The notes beneath the pieces were generated by a model. It saw only the letters and a program-made list of their open reading frames with translations, had not been told where the DNA came from and searched no databases. 64,000 bases of DNA from Calliphora vicina. Lineage: Eukaryota > Arthropoda > Insecta > Diptera > Calliphoridae. Of this stretch, positions 1 through 11,034 are shown piece by piece (within the stretch, counting starts at the first letter, position 1; each line of letters begins with the position of its first letter). Position numbers and translations under genes: made by a program. The stretch lies in contig NC_088780.1 of the NCBI RefSeq assembly GCF_958450345.1, positions 30,837,667-30,901,666 on the forward strand, in the 5' to 3' direction.

Positions 1-1550
1 CAGTTGTTTAGATATTCGAAAATAACTATTTACTTAACATGGTCTGATACCACCCATTTGAAATACGGCAAGGTACCAAAAAAACTCATGCAAAGTATTG
101 AGAATTGCATTATTAGAGTTCTCCAGATATTTGATAATAAATATTTACTTTGCATGAGAGGGGGAAGTCCTTGAAAAATTACTTTAACTGTTATAATTAT
201 CCAGATTTTCAATTATAACAAATTTCAGCCGACATCCTAAAAATAAAAGAAAGTGATTCAGACAAAGCTAAAAGACTCTCAAAATTCGTATAATGGCGAA
301 CTCGCCAATTTTTTGTTAAACTTCGTACAGTGGTAGTAATCTTAGAGACATTCACAATTATTGTTATCCAAATATTCGAAAATAACTAATACAATCCAGC
401 ACATTTTCAGCCATGTCCACTATTAATAACCCGCCCGTTTTCAGACACATTACGTAAAATTATAAAAATATTGTTACGAAATTGAACTTGAATTCAAATA
501 TGTATAACGATTTTAACGGCTGATTTAAAAGTTGCATAATGCTTTCAAATAGTAGTGCCTCTCAAACTGTAACATATCTGTGGGCATTATTAACATTGAA
601 TAAAAGCTTTCAGTTGACCATTGATCGTAAGTTGGCAACGCTGTTTGCTGCGACCGTATATTTGAATTCGAATATTCAGTTAAGGAACATTAAGGAACAT
701 CAACTGAGTGCCTGTGTGCTGTATTTCTGCGAATTTATAAACGTTGGTTGACTATTTAACATTGGTTGACTATTTAATTCTGTTGTTGTACATTTTCAAA
801 TAAATAAAGAGTTGTTACAATTTCCAAACTACTAAACGGCTTTTATTTGCAATCAAAAGTATCCGGTTTATTTAAAGGAAATAAACCAGCGTTTTAAAAA
901 GGTTAAAACGTAACAATATGTTTCGGACAAAGTTTGAACAATCTTGTAATTGTGGTTCTCGAGTTGTATAGAAATAACTATTTACTTTGTTTGGTAGATG
1001 ATTCATCCCCTATTCCCTCCTATTTTTGGACTTTCACAATTATAGTACTCCAGATATTTGAAATTAACTATTTACATTGTTTGATGGGTGCCATGCCCAC
1101 TAATACAATCCTGCCCATTTTCAGCCAAATTCCGTATAGTGATAAGAAATTAATGTGTTCACAGTTTAAATACTTTTGGAATTATAGTTCTTCAGATATT
1201 GGAAATAAACAATTTACATTGTATGAGAGGTGCCACGCCCACTAATTCAAAACCGCCCATGTAAAATGCTAATGGTGCTCTTCGGACAAAGTTTTAAGAC
1301 TACCACAATTTAGCTCTCCAGATATTTGAAAATAATTATTTACTTTGTATGGGTGGTGTCACACCCCCTATTCCGATCTGTCCCGTTTTCGGTTAAACTT
1401 CATGCAGTGATAAGAAATCGATTCCTATAAAGTTTGAATATTGTCACAATTATAGTTCTGCTGATATTCGAAAATAACTATTTACTTTTTATGGGTAGTG
1501 CCACACCCATTTATACAATCCCACCCATTTTGAGGCAAACATTTATATAT
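1..1550. repeat. Degenerate tandem array, ~120-140-bp units
   Basis: Units recur that contain CAGATATTTGAAAATAACTA, TTTACTTTGTATG, a GTGCCACGCCCACTAATAC-like block and GCCCATTTTCAGCCAAA. Unit starts can be seen near 11, 123, 368, 1051, 1193, 1318 and 1451, so spacing is roughly 125-142 bases where the array is undisturbed. A solo LTR at 472-915 splits it. No coding potential; the short open frames in it are by-products of the repeat. Confidence 0.6.
472..915 (+). mobile_element. Solo LTR (copy 1), Ty3/gypsy-like
   Basis: Starts TGTTACGA and ends CGTAACA, flanked by ATAT at 468-471 and 916-919, a 4-bp target duplication. An AATAAA signal near 800 fixes the orientation as plus. Two longer relatives occur at 9238-9791 and 31889-32481 on the minus strand. 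This copy lacks the TATAAATAG block seen in those, so it carries an internal deletion. No internal retrotransposon coding region is present, as expected after LTR-LTR recombination. Confidence 0.75.
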
Positions 1551-1750
1551 TTATATGGATTTTTAATATCTAGCCCTGCAATTTGGTACCTTTTTCAATA
1601 TTTTAAAAAAAAAACTAAAAATAAAAATGTTCACTCTGTAATAAAAAGGTCTAAAAGGAATACATTAGTCATTGAAATTTTTAGAAATGAACATGTTACC
1701 CTTTCACACTTTTGCATTATTTTTATCTGGCAAATCATTTCTTATTTATA

Positions 1751-1998
1751 CAGGCCTATCACAGAATTCCACTCCGATCGAAAGTGAAATGAATTCCGTA
1801 TTTATCTTCTTCAGAAAAAGTTAAACGAAAATTTCTTTCGGAATAAATATTTTAATCCATTTCTGTATCAAAAACTTCACTTTTGTTTTATTATAAAAAA
1901 CGCCATTAAAATAATATCAGAAATGCAGAATTATGAGGAACCTAAATCAAAATTGATCAGAATAAAAACCATTCCGAACAAAACGTATGACAGGCCTG
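1751..1998. mobile_element. Possible short inverted-repeat element (MITE-like)
   Basis: CAGGCCTATCA at the left faces TGACAGGCCTG at the right, about 250 bases apart. The matching arms are only about 11 bases with one mismatch and no clear target duplication was found, so this is a weak call. Confidence 0.25.
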
Positions 1999-1999
1999 A

Positions 2000-2710
2000 T
2001 AAACTATTTTTGAAACTTTATTCAAATCAAAATAAAAGTGGTTTAGATTTGCTGGTAATTTAATTCCTTTACATTTTACCACACTATTAATCAGTAAGTC
2101 ACTATTTATTTTATACAATTCTTATCATTAAGACATATTTTTTTCTTTTTCAGCTAAAGAAAAAACTTACAAACTTTATATTCTTAAAGATAAAAGAAAA
2201 TACTGTCAAACTTATGCATTGTCAATAGAGTGGTACCATTTTTTGGAAAATAAATATTACGACGATAATCCCAACTAAAAGGAAAGTTTAATTATTTTAA
2301 AAATAGTTGTTCTAGCTTTAGCGATTTATCATTGGCTGCATCAAGGTGCAAAAATGTTTCCCATTTTTGTCATATTTGTTCCAAAGTTACTGCATGAAAT
2401 TTTTGGATCATATGAACTGTCTTAAAAATGTTTTGCATTATTTAATTTTAGTTTGTGACATCAACTTATTTCTAGAGCAACCCTAATAACCACATATGTA
2501 TAAATCACAAGACATTTTATTTAATAAATTCTCCACTACAATTTGTCTTTGTACGAGTTGAATGTTTTAAAATCAACAGGACCGACTGACAACATGCACT
2601 TTAAGTTGAAATTTATAGTTTGTAAAATTGTGTTTGTATGTGGGTTTTTTCAATTGTTGCAACCAACAGTTGATAATACCAATAATGTCGGTTACTTATA
2701 CATATGTACA
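2000..2710. other. Intronic stretch without recognisable gene
   Basis: AT-rich sequence. The 2280 region contains CCCAACTAAAAGGAAAGTTT, which resembles the arm of the inverted-repeat element at 2711-2968 and may be an old relic of it. No splice-consistent LRR exon was found on the minus strand. Confidence 0.4.
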
Positions 2711-2968
2711 TTAGGGTGGCCTTGTTTCTATGGAGGAAAAAAAGGTGTCGATGTTGCCAATTAAAATGAAAGTTTAGTTTAGTTAGACCTTTAACATGAT
2801 ACTAATAATTCATGTGTTTCTTTTGGGAGAAATATGAAAAAAATCCATAAAAAATTAAATTTAATTAAATTATCCTTTTTTATCCAAATACTGAACTCAT
2901 AACAAAAATTTTGAGAAATTGGTATCTTAGAATGAATTTAACTTTTATTTTAGTTGGGACCACCTTAA
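2711..2968. mobile_element. Inverted-repeat MITE
   Basis: Left end TTAGGGTGGCC and right end GGGACCACCTTAA are inverted copies with one mismatch over the first nine bases, and further homology continues inward (AATTAAAATGAAAGTTTA against its complement near 2935). The 6-mer TGTACA flanks both ends (2705-2710, 2969-2974) and may be the target duplication, although it is itself a palindrome. No coding region. Confidence 0.45.
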
Positions 2969-3547
2969 TGTACATACATGTAAATGTATGTATATGTTTG
3001 TATATATTCGTGGGAATTCCTATAAAAGATTTAAAGAATACTTTAAAGCTGTTTGTGTTACTTGCAGTAATTGCATACTTTTAGGGATCTATTTTGTTAC
3101 TAAAGAAGTTTCAATGTGCATGTTCGTTCATCTTTGATTTGTTTTGTGATGGCGATGATATTACGCTCGTCTGAGATGGTCAATCATCAACTAAAGTAAA
3201 TACTTCTTATTCGTTAGATTTATAGCATAATTTTTTTCTTCTTAGTATTTTTATTTTTATTATGCATTTTTTTTTCTTTATACATTGTTCAAAGTGTTTA
3301 TTTTATCTTAAAAGTGCAGTTTTAAATGCTCACACATAAATTTATTTATACAATAATTTAAGAGAAAAATATGGGAGCTGTGACCAATTATGGATGAATA
3401 TAAAAAATTTCCAAATATTTAAATAAATTATAGTTCCAAACCAAACACTTGTATCGCCATTAATAGTAACTCTTACTAAATATTACTGTTTTATGTTCAC
3501 TGTAGATAGATTTATAGATACTTTATAATACACATTGATATACTTAC

Positions 3548-3619
3548 ATATCTCTTATATTTTGCAAGCCCCAAAATGCTCTTGGATGTATATGTGTAAT
3601 AAGATTTCCATTTAAACTT
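3548..3619 (-). CDS. LGR gene exon 7: one leucine-rich repeat
   Basis: A second 72-base exon, 9.2 kb beyond exon 6 across a transposon-filled intron. Acceptor TTTTCTATTCTAG, donor GTAAGTATAT. With the split codon it reads LSLNGNLI, HIHPRAFWGL and QNIRD, a good LRR. Phase is 2 in and 2 out, matching exon 6. No further LRR exon could be found between here and base 1, so the gene continues outside the window. Confidence 0.75.
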
Positions 3620-3629
3620 CTAGAATAGA

Positions 3630-3842
3630 AAATAAATAAAAAAAATATATTTTAATATTAAGCTATTATCGCTGAATGCAATATATTAGACAATAAAGCA
3701 AAAAAAAATATAATAAAAATCATTCATTTAGAAACACCATAAGATAATAAACTCATTAAGTTGGGTGTCATTAATTGTAGGGCTATTTATAAAACTGATT
3801 ATTTAAATCTGATTTGGACAGCTTGAAGATGTAAGCATATAG
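3630..3842. other. AT-rich intron sequence
   Basis: Follows the acceptor of LGR exon 7 on the minus strand. Nothing further recognised. Confidence 0.3.
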
Positions 3843-4190
3843 CTAAATAAATAAAGGGTCTTGTAATAGGGACTTTCGAACTTTGACAGCGGTCATATTG
3901 TTGAAGCTATATCTCTCGAAATTGCTGTCTTTTATTTAGTTAGTTTTGCCATATCATCATGGACGGATATAGCTTTCAACAACGGGTGCAAATTATAAAA
4001 TTGTGTTCCCAGAATGGGCGCTGGAACTATTGGAAACTGACCATAATGTTCATAAAATTGTCGAATTTGAGAGAGATCCAATGGCGTCCAATGCATCCCG
4101 AAAAAGTCACTGTTTGGATGATATGGACATCAACGATATGTGGTTTCAACAGGACGATTGCATCGATTGATTGAATTTAATTATGTAAAT
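3843..4190 (+). pseudogene. Deletion derivative of a mariner element with a 71-residue fused frame
   Basis: An AAAGGGTCTTGTAATAG end precedes a short open frame at 3959-4174. Its start MDGYSFQQRVQIIKLCSQNG is the N-terminal helix-turn-helix start of a mariner transposase. It then jumps to NYWKL and to PMHPEKVTVW and a DINDMWFQQD-like stretch in a shifted frame, which belongs to the catalytic domain. So most of the HTH and DDE domains were deleted and joined. No catalytic triad remains, so it is not a working transposase. Confidence 0.6.
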
Positions 4191-6537
4191 AAAGGGTGTT
4201 TTTTAAGTCAATAGAATTTTAAATTGTGAAAAATAACTCCAAAATAGTATGTATTTTTTTTTTGTTCTAAAGATCAATACTTGGCATTAACATTTGAAAC
4301 TGATTTCGGGCATATGGCCACCGCTGCACAGTGGTATGAAAAAAAAGAGGGAAATAAATGAAATTGCACACGCGCAAAGGGGAAGTGTTGTCGAGTTTAA
4401 GTATTGAATCTGGACCTCATGAGCCCACCAGGAGCTGGGCCAGGGGTCCCAAAGTAAGACACCTCTGGTATGGTAAATTTTTAAAATGATACTATTTCTT
4501 TGTTTGTGTTCCGATTTCCAAAAAATTACACATACAGAATCTTCTCACAAAAAACCTCGTCGTAGCTATCAATTATCTCTTATAGCTTAGAAGATATTCG
4601 CATTTGAAAATTAAATTTTCAATATTTTTACCCACCCTACTCCAGTTTTTTTGATGACCGCGGTTCCAAATATTTCAGTTTTCCTAATTAATTTGCCACG
4701 TAAAAAACATAAGGTAGACATGTTATATATCAATGGATATATGGATTTTCTCTACTTTTCAATAATGTATATAACTTTTGACAATTAAAAAATTCATGGA
4801 ATACTTTTTTGAAAAATATGACAAAAAATGCTTTTTATTGAGTTTTTGCATAGATACAAATTTTTCAAATTATAATAAAATTTTTATTTATGAATATTTT
4901 TTAATGAAATTTTACACTTATATCGATTTTTTTATTGAAAATGGAAAAATAAAAACAAATTTTGAAATATGTAATCACGAATCCCGCAATTCCCAAAAAA
5001 GTATTGAAAAATTCCAAAAATGGGATATTTTCGTTTTTTGGCTATAATATCCACACCAGGTGCGGGGTTATCGGAACCCTTTACAAAATAATTAAGAACA
5101 TATTGAGCCATCTAAAATGGGTTACTATATTTTGACTATACGATTTGAGAATTTTTACCCTAAAGTTGAATTTTATTGAAAAAATTGGCGTTTTTTGAAT
5201 GGACCTGGTCCCCTCGGTATCAAAAATTATATATTTTTTTTTATTTAAAATATTTGGTGTAACATTAGCTTTTCAAAATGTATAAATTCATTATACATCC
5301 TTTTAGCAATTTTTTAGATAACTTAAAAAGAAAAAAAGTACTTTTTTCCCAAAAAAAAATAGCGAAAAATCGACTTAGTCATGATTTTTAAACAATTCTT
5401 TCTTTATTTGATATATACATCTGTTGTTAATCCTATGAAAGAAAAATGGAGAAAATCGGGAAATATTTGGAACCGTGGTCATCAAAAAACTGTAATGTAA
5501 TTTTTTTGAAATCGGTACACAAACGAAGAAATAGGATAATTTTAAAAATTTACCATACCCGAGGTGTCCTACTTTAGGGACCCCTGGCCCAGCTCCTGAT
5601 GGGCTCATGAGGTCCAGATTCAAAACTTAAACTCGACAACACTTTCATTTCATTCAAATCGGACTAAGGGTTTAGAAGTTACAGATTTATTTCCCTCTTT
5701 TTTTTTTCTCATACCACTGTGCGCTGCTGTTCTTGATGAAGTGCATTCAGGAGTGCAATTTTTGTCCACTTTCTCCAATGCGCCAATTGTTGCTTTTTTA
5801 TCAGCATAAACCATTGACTTCACGTGGACCCACAGGAGAGGTGTCAAAACGCACGACCTTGGAGGCCAATTGACAGGTCCATTTCACGAAATCAAGCCAA
5901 ATTTTTATTTCAATAAATCGATGGTTGTGGTCTCCTTATTGTACATAGCTTCATTCTGTTGAAACCACATCTAGGCCGGATCAATGTCATCCATATTTTC
6001 AAATAAAAAAATCATTGATCATGGTGCGGTAACGATCTCCGATGATCGTAACGCGAGCTCCGGCTTTATTATTGATGAAAAATAATGTCCGATGATGCAC
6101 ACTGATGGCAACCCCACTAAACGGTGCATTTTTCTGATGTAATGGAGTCTGTAGGTTTTGTTGTGGATTGGTACACTCCATATGCGGCAATTTTATTTAC
6201 TATCAAACCCGTTAATCCAAAAATTAACCTCAACGCTGAACATAATTTTGAGATAAGAATTTGTGGATCTTCGTGCACACTTTCATTTACAGTGGCGATT
6301 TATCTTCAGTACGTTGGATGAATGGTTTGTTCAGATGGATGAATATGTGCTCCATAAATATCACGAAGTCGTCAAAATAAATTTGGATAATTTGGTAGCG
6401 TTGTTTAAGCGTCAATCTATTCATGATGATTTGACAGAGTAAACTGATCATAAATGTCAAAAAGTGAAAGCAGTCTGACAGTTCGTTTGACTAAGTTAAC
6501 CCTTTCGTAAGTTCTATCGGGCTTAAAAACACACTTA
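4191..6537 (-). mobile_element. Mariner-like element, inactivated, with a foldback insertion
   Basis: End AAAGGGTGTTTTTTAAG at 4191 faces CTTAAAAACACACTT ending near 6537. The minus-strand transposase starts at about 6425 (MNRLTLKQRYQIIQIYF) and recognisable pieces follow: 6190-5999 (NPQQNLQTPLHQKN, FINNKAGARVTI), the D-motif region near 5975, and 5847-5722 (VKSMVYADKKATIGALEK). The C-terminal GGHMPEI lies at 4320-4300, beyond an insertion at 4327-5721. Several frameshifts make it a pseudogene. Known: mariner transposases cut and paste at TA through a DD34D triad. Confidence 0.7.
4327..5721. mobile_element. Foldback-type element with CACAGTGG ends (copy 1, complete)
   Basis: Left end CACAGTGGTATGAAAAAAAA and right end CTCATACCACTGTG are inverted copies. 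The arms stay similar for about 300 bases (GAATCTGGACCTCATGAG at ~4408 against its complement at ~5608). CGCTG at 4322-4326 and 5722-5726 is a 5-bp target duplication inside the mariner transposase. The core is AT-rich with no transposase. Related fragments lie at 10755-11034, 20255-20770 and 42060-43124. Confidence 0.75.
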
Positions 6538-6571
6538 ATATTCATTATACGTCTTCTTTTCTTTCTACATA

Positions 6572-7750
6572 CAGTGGTCGACATAAGTCTACGTACGACC
6601 ACAATTTTTGCCACTTTATGAGAGAAAACCCGGTAAATAAAAAAATAATAATGCAGTTTTGTTTGAAATCTATTTGTGCATAGCAACACCAAAAAAATGT
6701 TGTTGCAATGTAAACTTGCAAAATTATTCATAAAAAACAATAAAAAAAAACATTGACAAAAGTCTACATACGACCACAGCATGTCCTGTTATTTTTGAAT
6801 ACTAACAGATAAGCAATGCAATTTATTAAGTCTGCAGATCAAGAAATATTCAGTTACTTTGAAAACACTGGTACAGTTAAAAAAAAGCCGCGAAGTGGTC
6901 GCCCAAAGAAACTACATCGTAGAGATGTAATCTTCATTTTAAAAGAAGTCAACAAAAACTCAAAGGTAAATACCACAAATTTGGCAGAAGAACTCGCAAC
7001 AAGATCAAAAGATATTGTTTATTCACGAACAATTCAAAGAACCTTAAATAATAATGGTAATTAAAGCAGAAATCCTCGTAAATTAGCGAACGGATCGCAA
7101 ACTTCGTTTGGAATTCGCCCAAAGGCACTTTGAAAAGGACATGTAATTCTGGAAGCGAGTTTTGTTCACTAATGAGTTGAAGTATAACATATTTGGAAGT
7201 GTTGGAGAGAGATAAAGTATGGCGCAAAACAAATACAGCAATGCATCCGAGAAACTTACATGCTACAGTTAAGCATGGTGGTGACAGTGTGATGGTTTGG
7301 GATACTGTCGCTGCTTCTGGAGTGGGAAAGTTAGTGATTATTGAGGGTAATATGGATCGTTATCAGTACAAATCCATTTTGGAACAAAATTTGAGAGCAC
7401 CATTTGATATTCTAACTCTTGGTTAAAGTTGGATATTTCAGCAAGATAGCGATTCGAAACATACGTCTCAAACTGTCAAAGATTGGCTACTCTACCATGC
7501 CCCACGACAATTGTACACACCACCACAAAGCCTGGACTTAAATGTTATTGAGCGCGTGTGGGAAATTCTACAACGGATGATCCGAAAACATCTTATTACT
7601 TGTGAACCAATGTTAAAGGAGAAGCTTCCAGAAGAATGGCAAAATATAACGTCCGCAGAACTGGAAAATTTTGTTACTTGTATATGCCCGTGGTGGCCCA
7701 ACGAAATATTGAATTTAATGAAAATTTGTACACACAGCAGACTAAGTTAA
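6572..7750 (+). pseudogene. Tc1-like transposon, decayed
   Basis: Left end CAGTGGTCGACATAAGTC follows a TA target. Transposase pieces in order: HTH region at 6816-7064 (GRPKKLHRRDVIFILKEVNK), catalytic core at 7193-7426 (VWRKTNTAMHP, VKHGGDSVMVWDTVAASGVG), a QQDSDSKHTSQ-like stretch near 7440, and the C-terminus at 7511-7750 (PPQSLDLNVIERVWE with the final Glu). Frameshifts and stops separate the pieces. The right inverted repeat is missing: the sequence runs instead into a mariner end at 7751. The family is DD34E Tc1, cut-and-paste at TA. Confidence 0.7.
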
Positions 7751-7774
7751 ATCGGGCCTAAAAAACACCCTTTA
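7751..7774 (-). repeat. Isolated mariner terminal repeat
   Basis: ATCGGGCCTAAAAAACACCC matches the 5' end of the mariner at 4191-6537 (ATCGGGCTTAAAAACACAC), and the adjoining GACTAAGTTAA occurs in both. It directly follows the Tc1-like stop codon. Confidence 0.55.
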
Positions 7775-9237
7775 TATGTATTTCTTACATTTACACTTTT
7801 CATTTTCTGTTTTTCGTCAACCCACCCCACCATACCATCTGGACAGTTATAGTTCTTTTTTTTTTTTTGTTTACAAATTTCAAAGCATACCTAAAGGCTG
7901 CTGTTACATTTTCATCATTCTTAAACGTTTGCAATTGTTTAATTTATCTTGACTTTTAGCCAAAAACTTAACAATTTGTTCTTTATTTTACATAGTTTTT
8001 TTTTAATAAAAGCGAAAAGACAATCCCTACACAAAGAATACAAATCTGAAAATTACTTGTGCTTTTTTTGCTGGTCGTTTATATTTTAATAAATCTTTAG
8101 CTTTTTTGCCTAAAGTTGGTAAATTATGTTTTTCTTTTTTGCTTTTAATCAAATTCGGCACTTAATTTAAATTAACACTTGTGTGTGTCTAGTCGAATAG
8201 TACTGGTACAATATTTATAACCTAATTTCGTGTATTAAATCGTTTTGCATTTAATTTATTATGAACATAATACAAAAAAATGTAATGTATTCAAGATTTT
8301 GGAAAAAAAAAAGAAATTGAAAAGTATTTAAGAAGCTTCTAATACATCATTGGCTGTAATGTTTTTAATTTTACAGGAGAGACAGTTTTTTTTTCCAAAA
8401 TAAATTAAACACATGATATTTATGGCAAAAATTAGTTTAAAAATCTTTAAAATTAAAACAGTTTAAATACCGCTTTTCAATTTTATATAATGTTTCTAAT
8501 TACAAAATATAAGAGTCCGAACGAAATCGCTTTATTAAGGCCAAAACCGAACCTAATATTCGGCTTAATCTGAAACAAACCGAAACTATTCTAGTGTACT
8601 ACTTTGTATTTATGTTTTTTTCTTCATAAAAGCCAGGGGTCTTCCCAGGAATTTTCTAATCCAAAATTAAGCAACAAAAAAAGGAAAAATTTTTAAATAA
8701 TCGGTCAAAATTCAATAATATTTATACTTTTATTAAAAGATTTAGGATGTCATACTAAGTTAAATTGGGAAATATTGGATAATTCTATTCCAAAGAGAAC
8801 TTTCCCAAAGCAGAATGTCTATAAACGAATTTATACCAGTATTATTGTCTTTATTTTCTCTAAATATGAATATTAAGTGTCCAAAAAACGGCAAATTTAA
8901 AAAATCGGTTTCCGGTTTAACCGAAAAAGTGTATTTTTGAAAAATGCGTTTTTGATTTTTGTCTTTAAAAAACCGTTTAACCATTTTCGGTTTTTGTCTT
9001 TAAAAAACTGGTTACGCGGTTTATATTTAAAATTTTTGATTCTTAAGACTCTATCTTTAGGAATATCCTTAAACGTTTTAATGTAAAGCCTTTCAATAAT
9101 TACTTTAAGAGCTTAATATTACAATTTTTATTAAATCGACCTACTAGAACAGTTAATATTCATGTTTTAAATAAAAATTATTCTGGTTTTGTGACACAGA
9201 GAAAATAGAATTTATTGCTAATCAAATAATTCAATAT
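7775..9237. other. Intronic AT-rich stretch with CGGTTT-rich repeat
   Basis: Between 8510 and 9020 there are many AACCG/CGGTT words (CCAAAACCGAACC, CGGTTTCCGGTTTAACCG). Similar words recur at 16310-16375, so this is probably a dispersed repeat of unknown class. The block AATTAAACACATGATATTTATGGC near 8404 recurs near 10076. No gene seen. Confidence 0.35.
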
Positions 9238-9791
9238 TGTTACGTTTTTACCTTTTAAAAACGGTGGTTTATTTTCTTTAAATAAATCGGATACTTTTGA
9301 TGCAAATAAAAGCAGTTTAGTAGTTTAAAATTTGTAACATCTCTTTATTTATATAAATTTACACAACAACAGTTAAAATACTCACTCAGTGTTTTTATAC
9401 ACGTTTATAATTCGCAGAAATACACACACTTAAATTACACACTTTATAATGAACAAGTATACGCTGGTAAAGCAGTTGATGTTTACTCTAACAGCATCTA
9501 TGATAAAATGACTAACGACTGCATGCTCTGCCACTATTTATAGACCGCGCCTTTCTTTCGAGTAGCTTCTACAATGATCTTAACGGACAAAACTAGTATA
9601 TTCGAAATGTAGAGCTTACGATATTAATGTTAGCAGCTTAAACATTAGGTGTTGCCATACTTACAAACAATGCTATCAACATTGTTGATAAGTAGAAGCT
9701 TCTATTGATGGACATGTTTATAAACAAGATGATTGTTGCAGGCAGTCGTTACAGACCGTTAAATTCAAATCGCTATTGCAACTTCATAACA
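9238..9791 (-). mobile_element. Solo LTR (copy 2), Ty3/gypsy-like
   Basis: Plus-strand ends TGTTACGT and CATAACA, flanked by ATAT at 9234-9237 and 9792-9795. The minus-strand reading gives U3-R-U5 order, with TATAAATAG near 9540 and an AATAAAGAG polyadenylation signal near 9345. At 554 bases it keeps the promoter block missing from copy 1. No internal region, so a solo LTR. Confidence 0.75.
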
Positions 9792-9799
9792 ATATAAAT

Positions 9800-10385
9800 G
9801 ACCAAGTTTTTCTGTTGTGGCGACAAAAATTCGGTTTATGTCTTAATTCTTCTTTTGTGTCAACTGATTTTCTGTCCCTAAATCTATGGATATATTTATT
9901 TGGCATCACAATGAATCAGTTTTATATGGAATTTGAAATCTTATTATTTTAATTAGTCAAGTTATTATAAAGATAACTAAGATTGAAAATGGTTACATTT
10001 TCACTTTAAAACATATTGTTATTGTGCATTTCTGCATTTACTTAAATGTCCTTAAGTGTTTTTTTTTTTAAATAAATTACACACATGATATTTATGGCAA
10101 AAAGTTAGTGGCATTTCAAACACATCTAAATAAGTAAAATCTTTTGTATATTAATTTTGCGAAAACTATTTATTAAAAGAGACAAATGTTTATGTAGATA
10201 AAACAATAAAATTCACAATAAAGAAACCCCAATTTGACACATTAATCTTAAAGAAATCTCAAGTGTGAATATTTATGAACATAAAATAGAAAGAAAATAA
10301 AAAAGAGGAATAAATATAAAGGGGCAGTTACAAAACACAATAGGTTATAGAGTGAAGTGAGGTGGAAAAATATAAATTGAATATG
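9800..10385. other. AT-rich intron sequence
   Basis: No gene recognised. It holds the second copy of the ACACATGATATTTATGGC block. Confidence 0.3.
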
Positions 10386-10600
10386 AAGTGTGTTTTTTTT
10401 TAGCCCAATAGATTTTACAATAGGGTTAACTGACAAACGAACTGTCATACTGAACTCACTTTTTGACATTTATGAACAGTTTACTAAGGCAAATTATCGT
10501 GAATAAATTGATGCTTAAACAACGCTACCAAATTATAAAAATTTACTTTGAAAATCAGTAATCGATTCAAGCATTTTATATACGACTTCGTAATTTTGGG
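10386..10600 (+). mobile_element. 5' end fragment of the AAAGGGTG mariner family
   Basis: Begins GTGTGTTTTTTTTTTAGCCC and continues as the 5' leader of the element at 4191-6537 (AACTGACAAACGAACTGTCA, TTTGACATTTATGAACAG). The first transposase codons are recognisable (LKQRYQIIKIYFEN). It breaks off after about 20 codons. Confidence 0.6.
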
Positions 10601-10603
10601 TTC

Positions 10604-10740
10604 CGAATTTCCCGGAATTTTTCCCTTCCCGGGAAGAAATTTAAAAATCTTTTCTTTCCCGAGAATTCCCAGGAATTTTTTAATACTAAATTAAACCAAA
10701 AACCAGTTAATTTTTTCGAATAAATTTACTTTTACCAGCG
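10604..10740. mobile_element. Fragment of hAT-like short element (CCCGGGAA family)
   Basis: GGGTTCCGAATTTCCCGG and CCTTCCCGGGAAGAAATTT match the end region of the elements at 19387-20058 and 49630-50098. Only one end is visible. Confidence 0.4.
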
Positions 10741-10754
10741 CACATTGATAATAA

Positions 10755-11034
10755 AAACAGGGAAACCAATCTGTAACGTGCGTCAAGAGGAAGTGTTGTC
10801 GAGTTTAAGTTTAGAATTTGGAGCTCATGAAGCCACCAGGGGCGCGGCCAGGGGTCCCCAAAGTAGGACACCCCGGGTATGTTAAATTTTTAAAACGATC
10901 CTTTTTATTCGTTTGTGCTCCGATTTCAAAAAAAAAAAATAACATAAATTATCTCTTATAGCTTAGGAGATATTAGCATTTGAAAATTAAATTTTCAAAA
11001 TTTTTACCCACCCACTCCAGTTTTTTTTATAATA
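10755..11034. mobile_element. Foldback (CACAGTGG family) arm fragment
   Basis: AGGAAGTGTTGTCGAGTTTA, a GAGCTCATGAAGCCACCAGG block and GGGGTCCCCAAAGTAGGAC match the arm of the copy at 4327-5721. The fragment is cut by the Tc3-like element inserted at 11035. Confidence 0.6.

Noticed and set aside
934..1787. 103- and 117-codon plus frames
   Set aside because: They run through repeat units of the array at 1-1550 and have no protein-like conservation.
3061..3200. Possible further LRR exon left of exon 7
   Set aside because: An acceptor-like TTTAG is followed by an in-frame stop in the required phase, and no LRR motif is present.
6417..6782. 121-codon minus frame
   Set aside because: It spans the end of a mariner and the start of a Tc1-like element in a frame that matches neither transposase.
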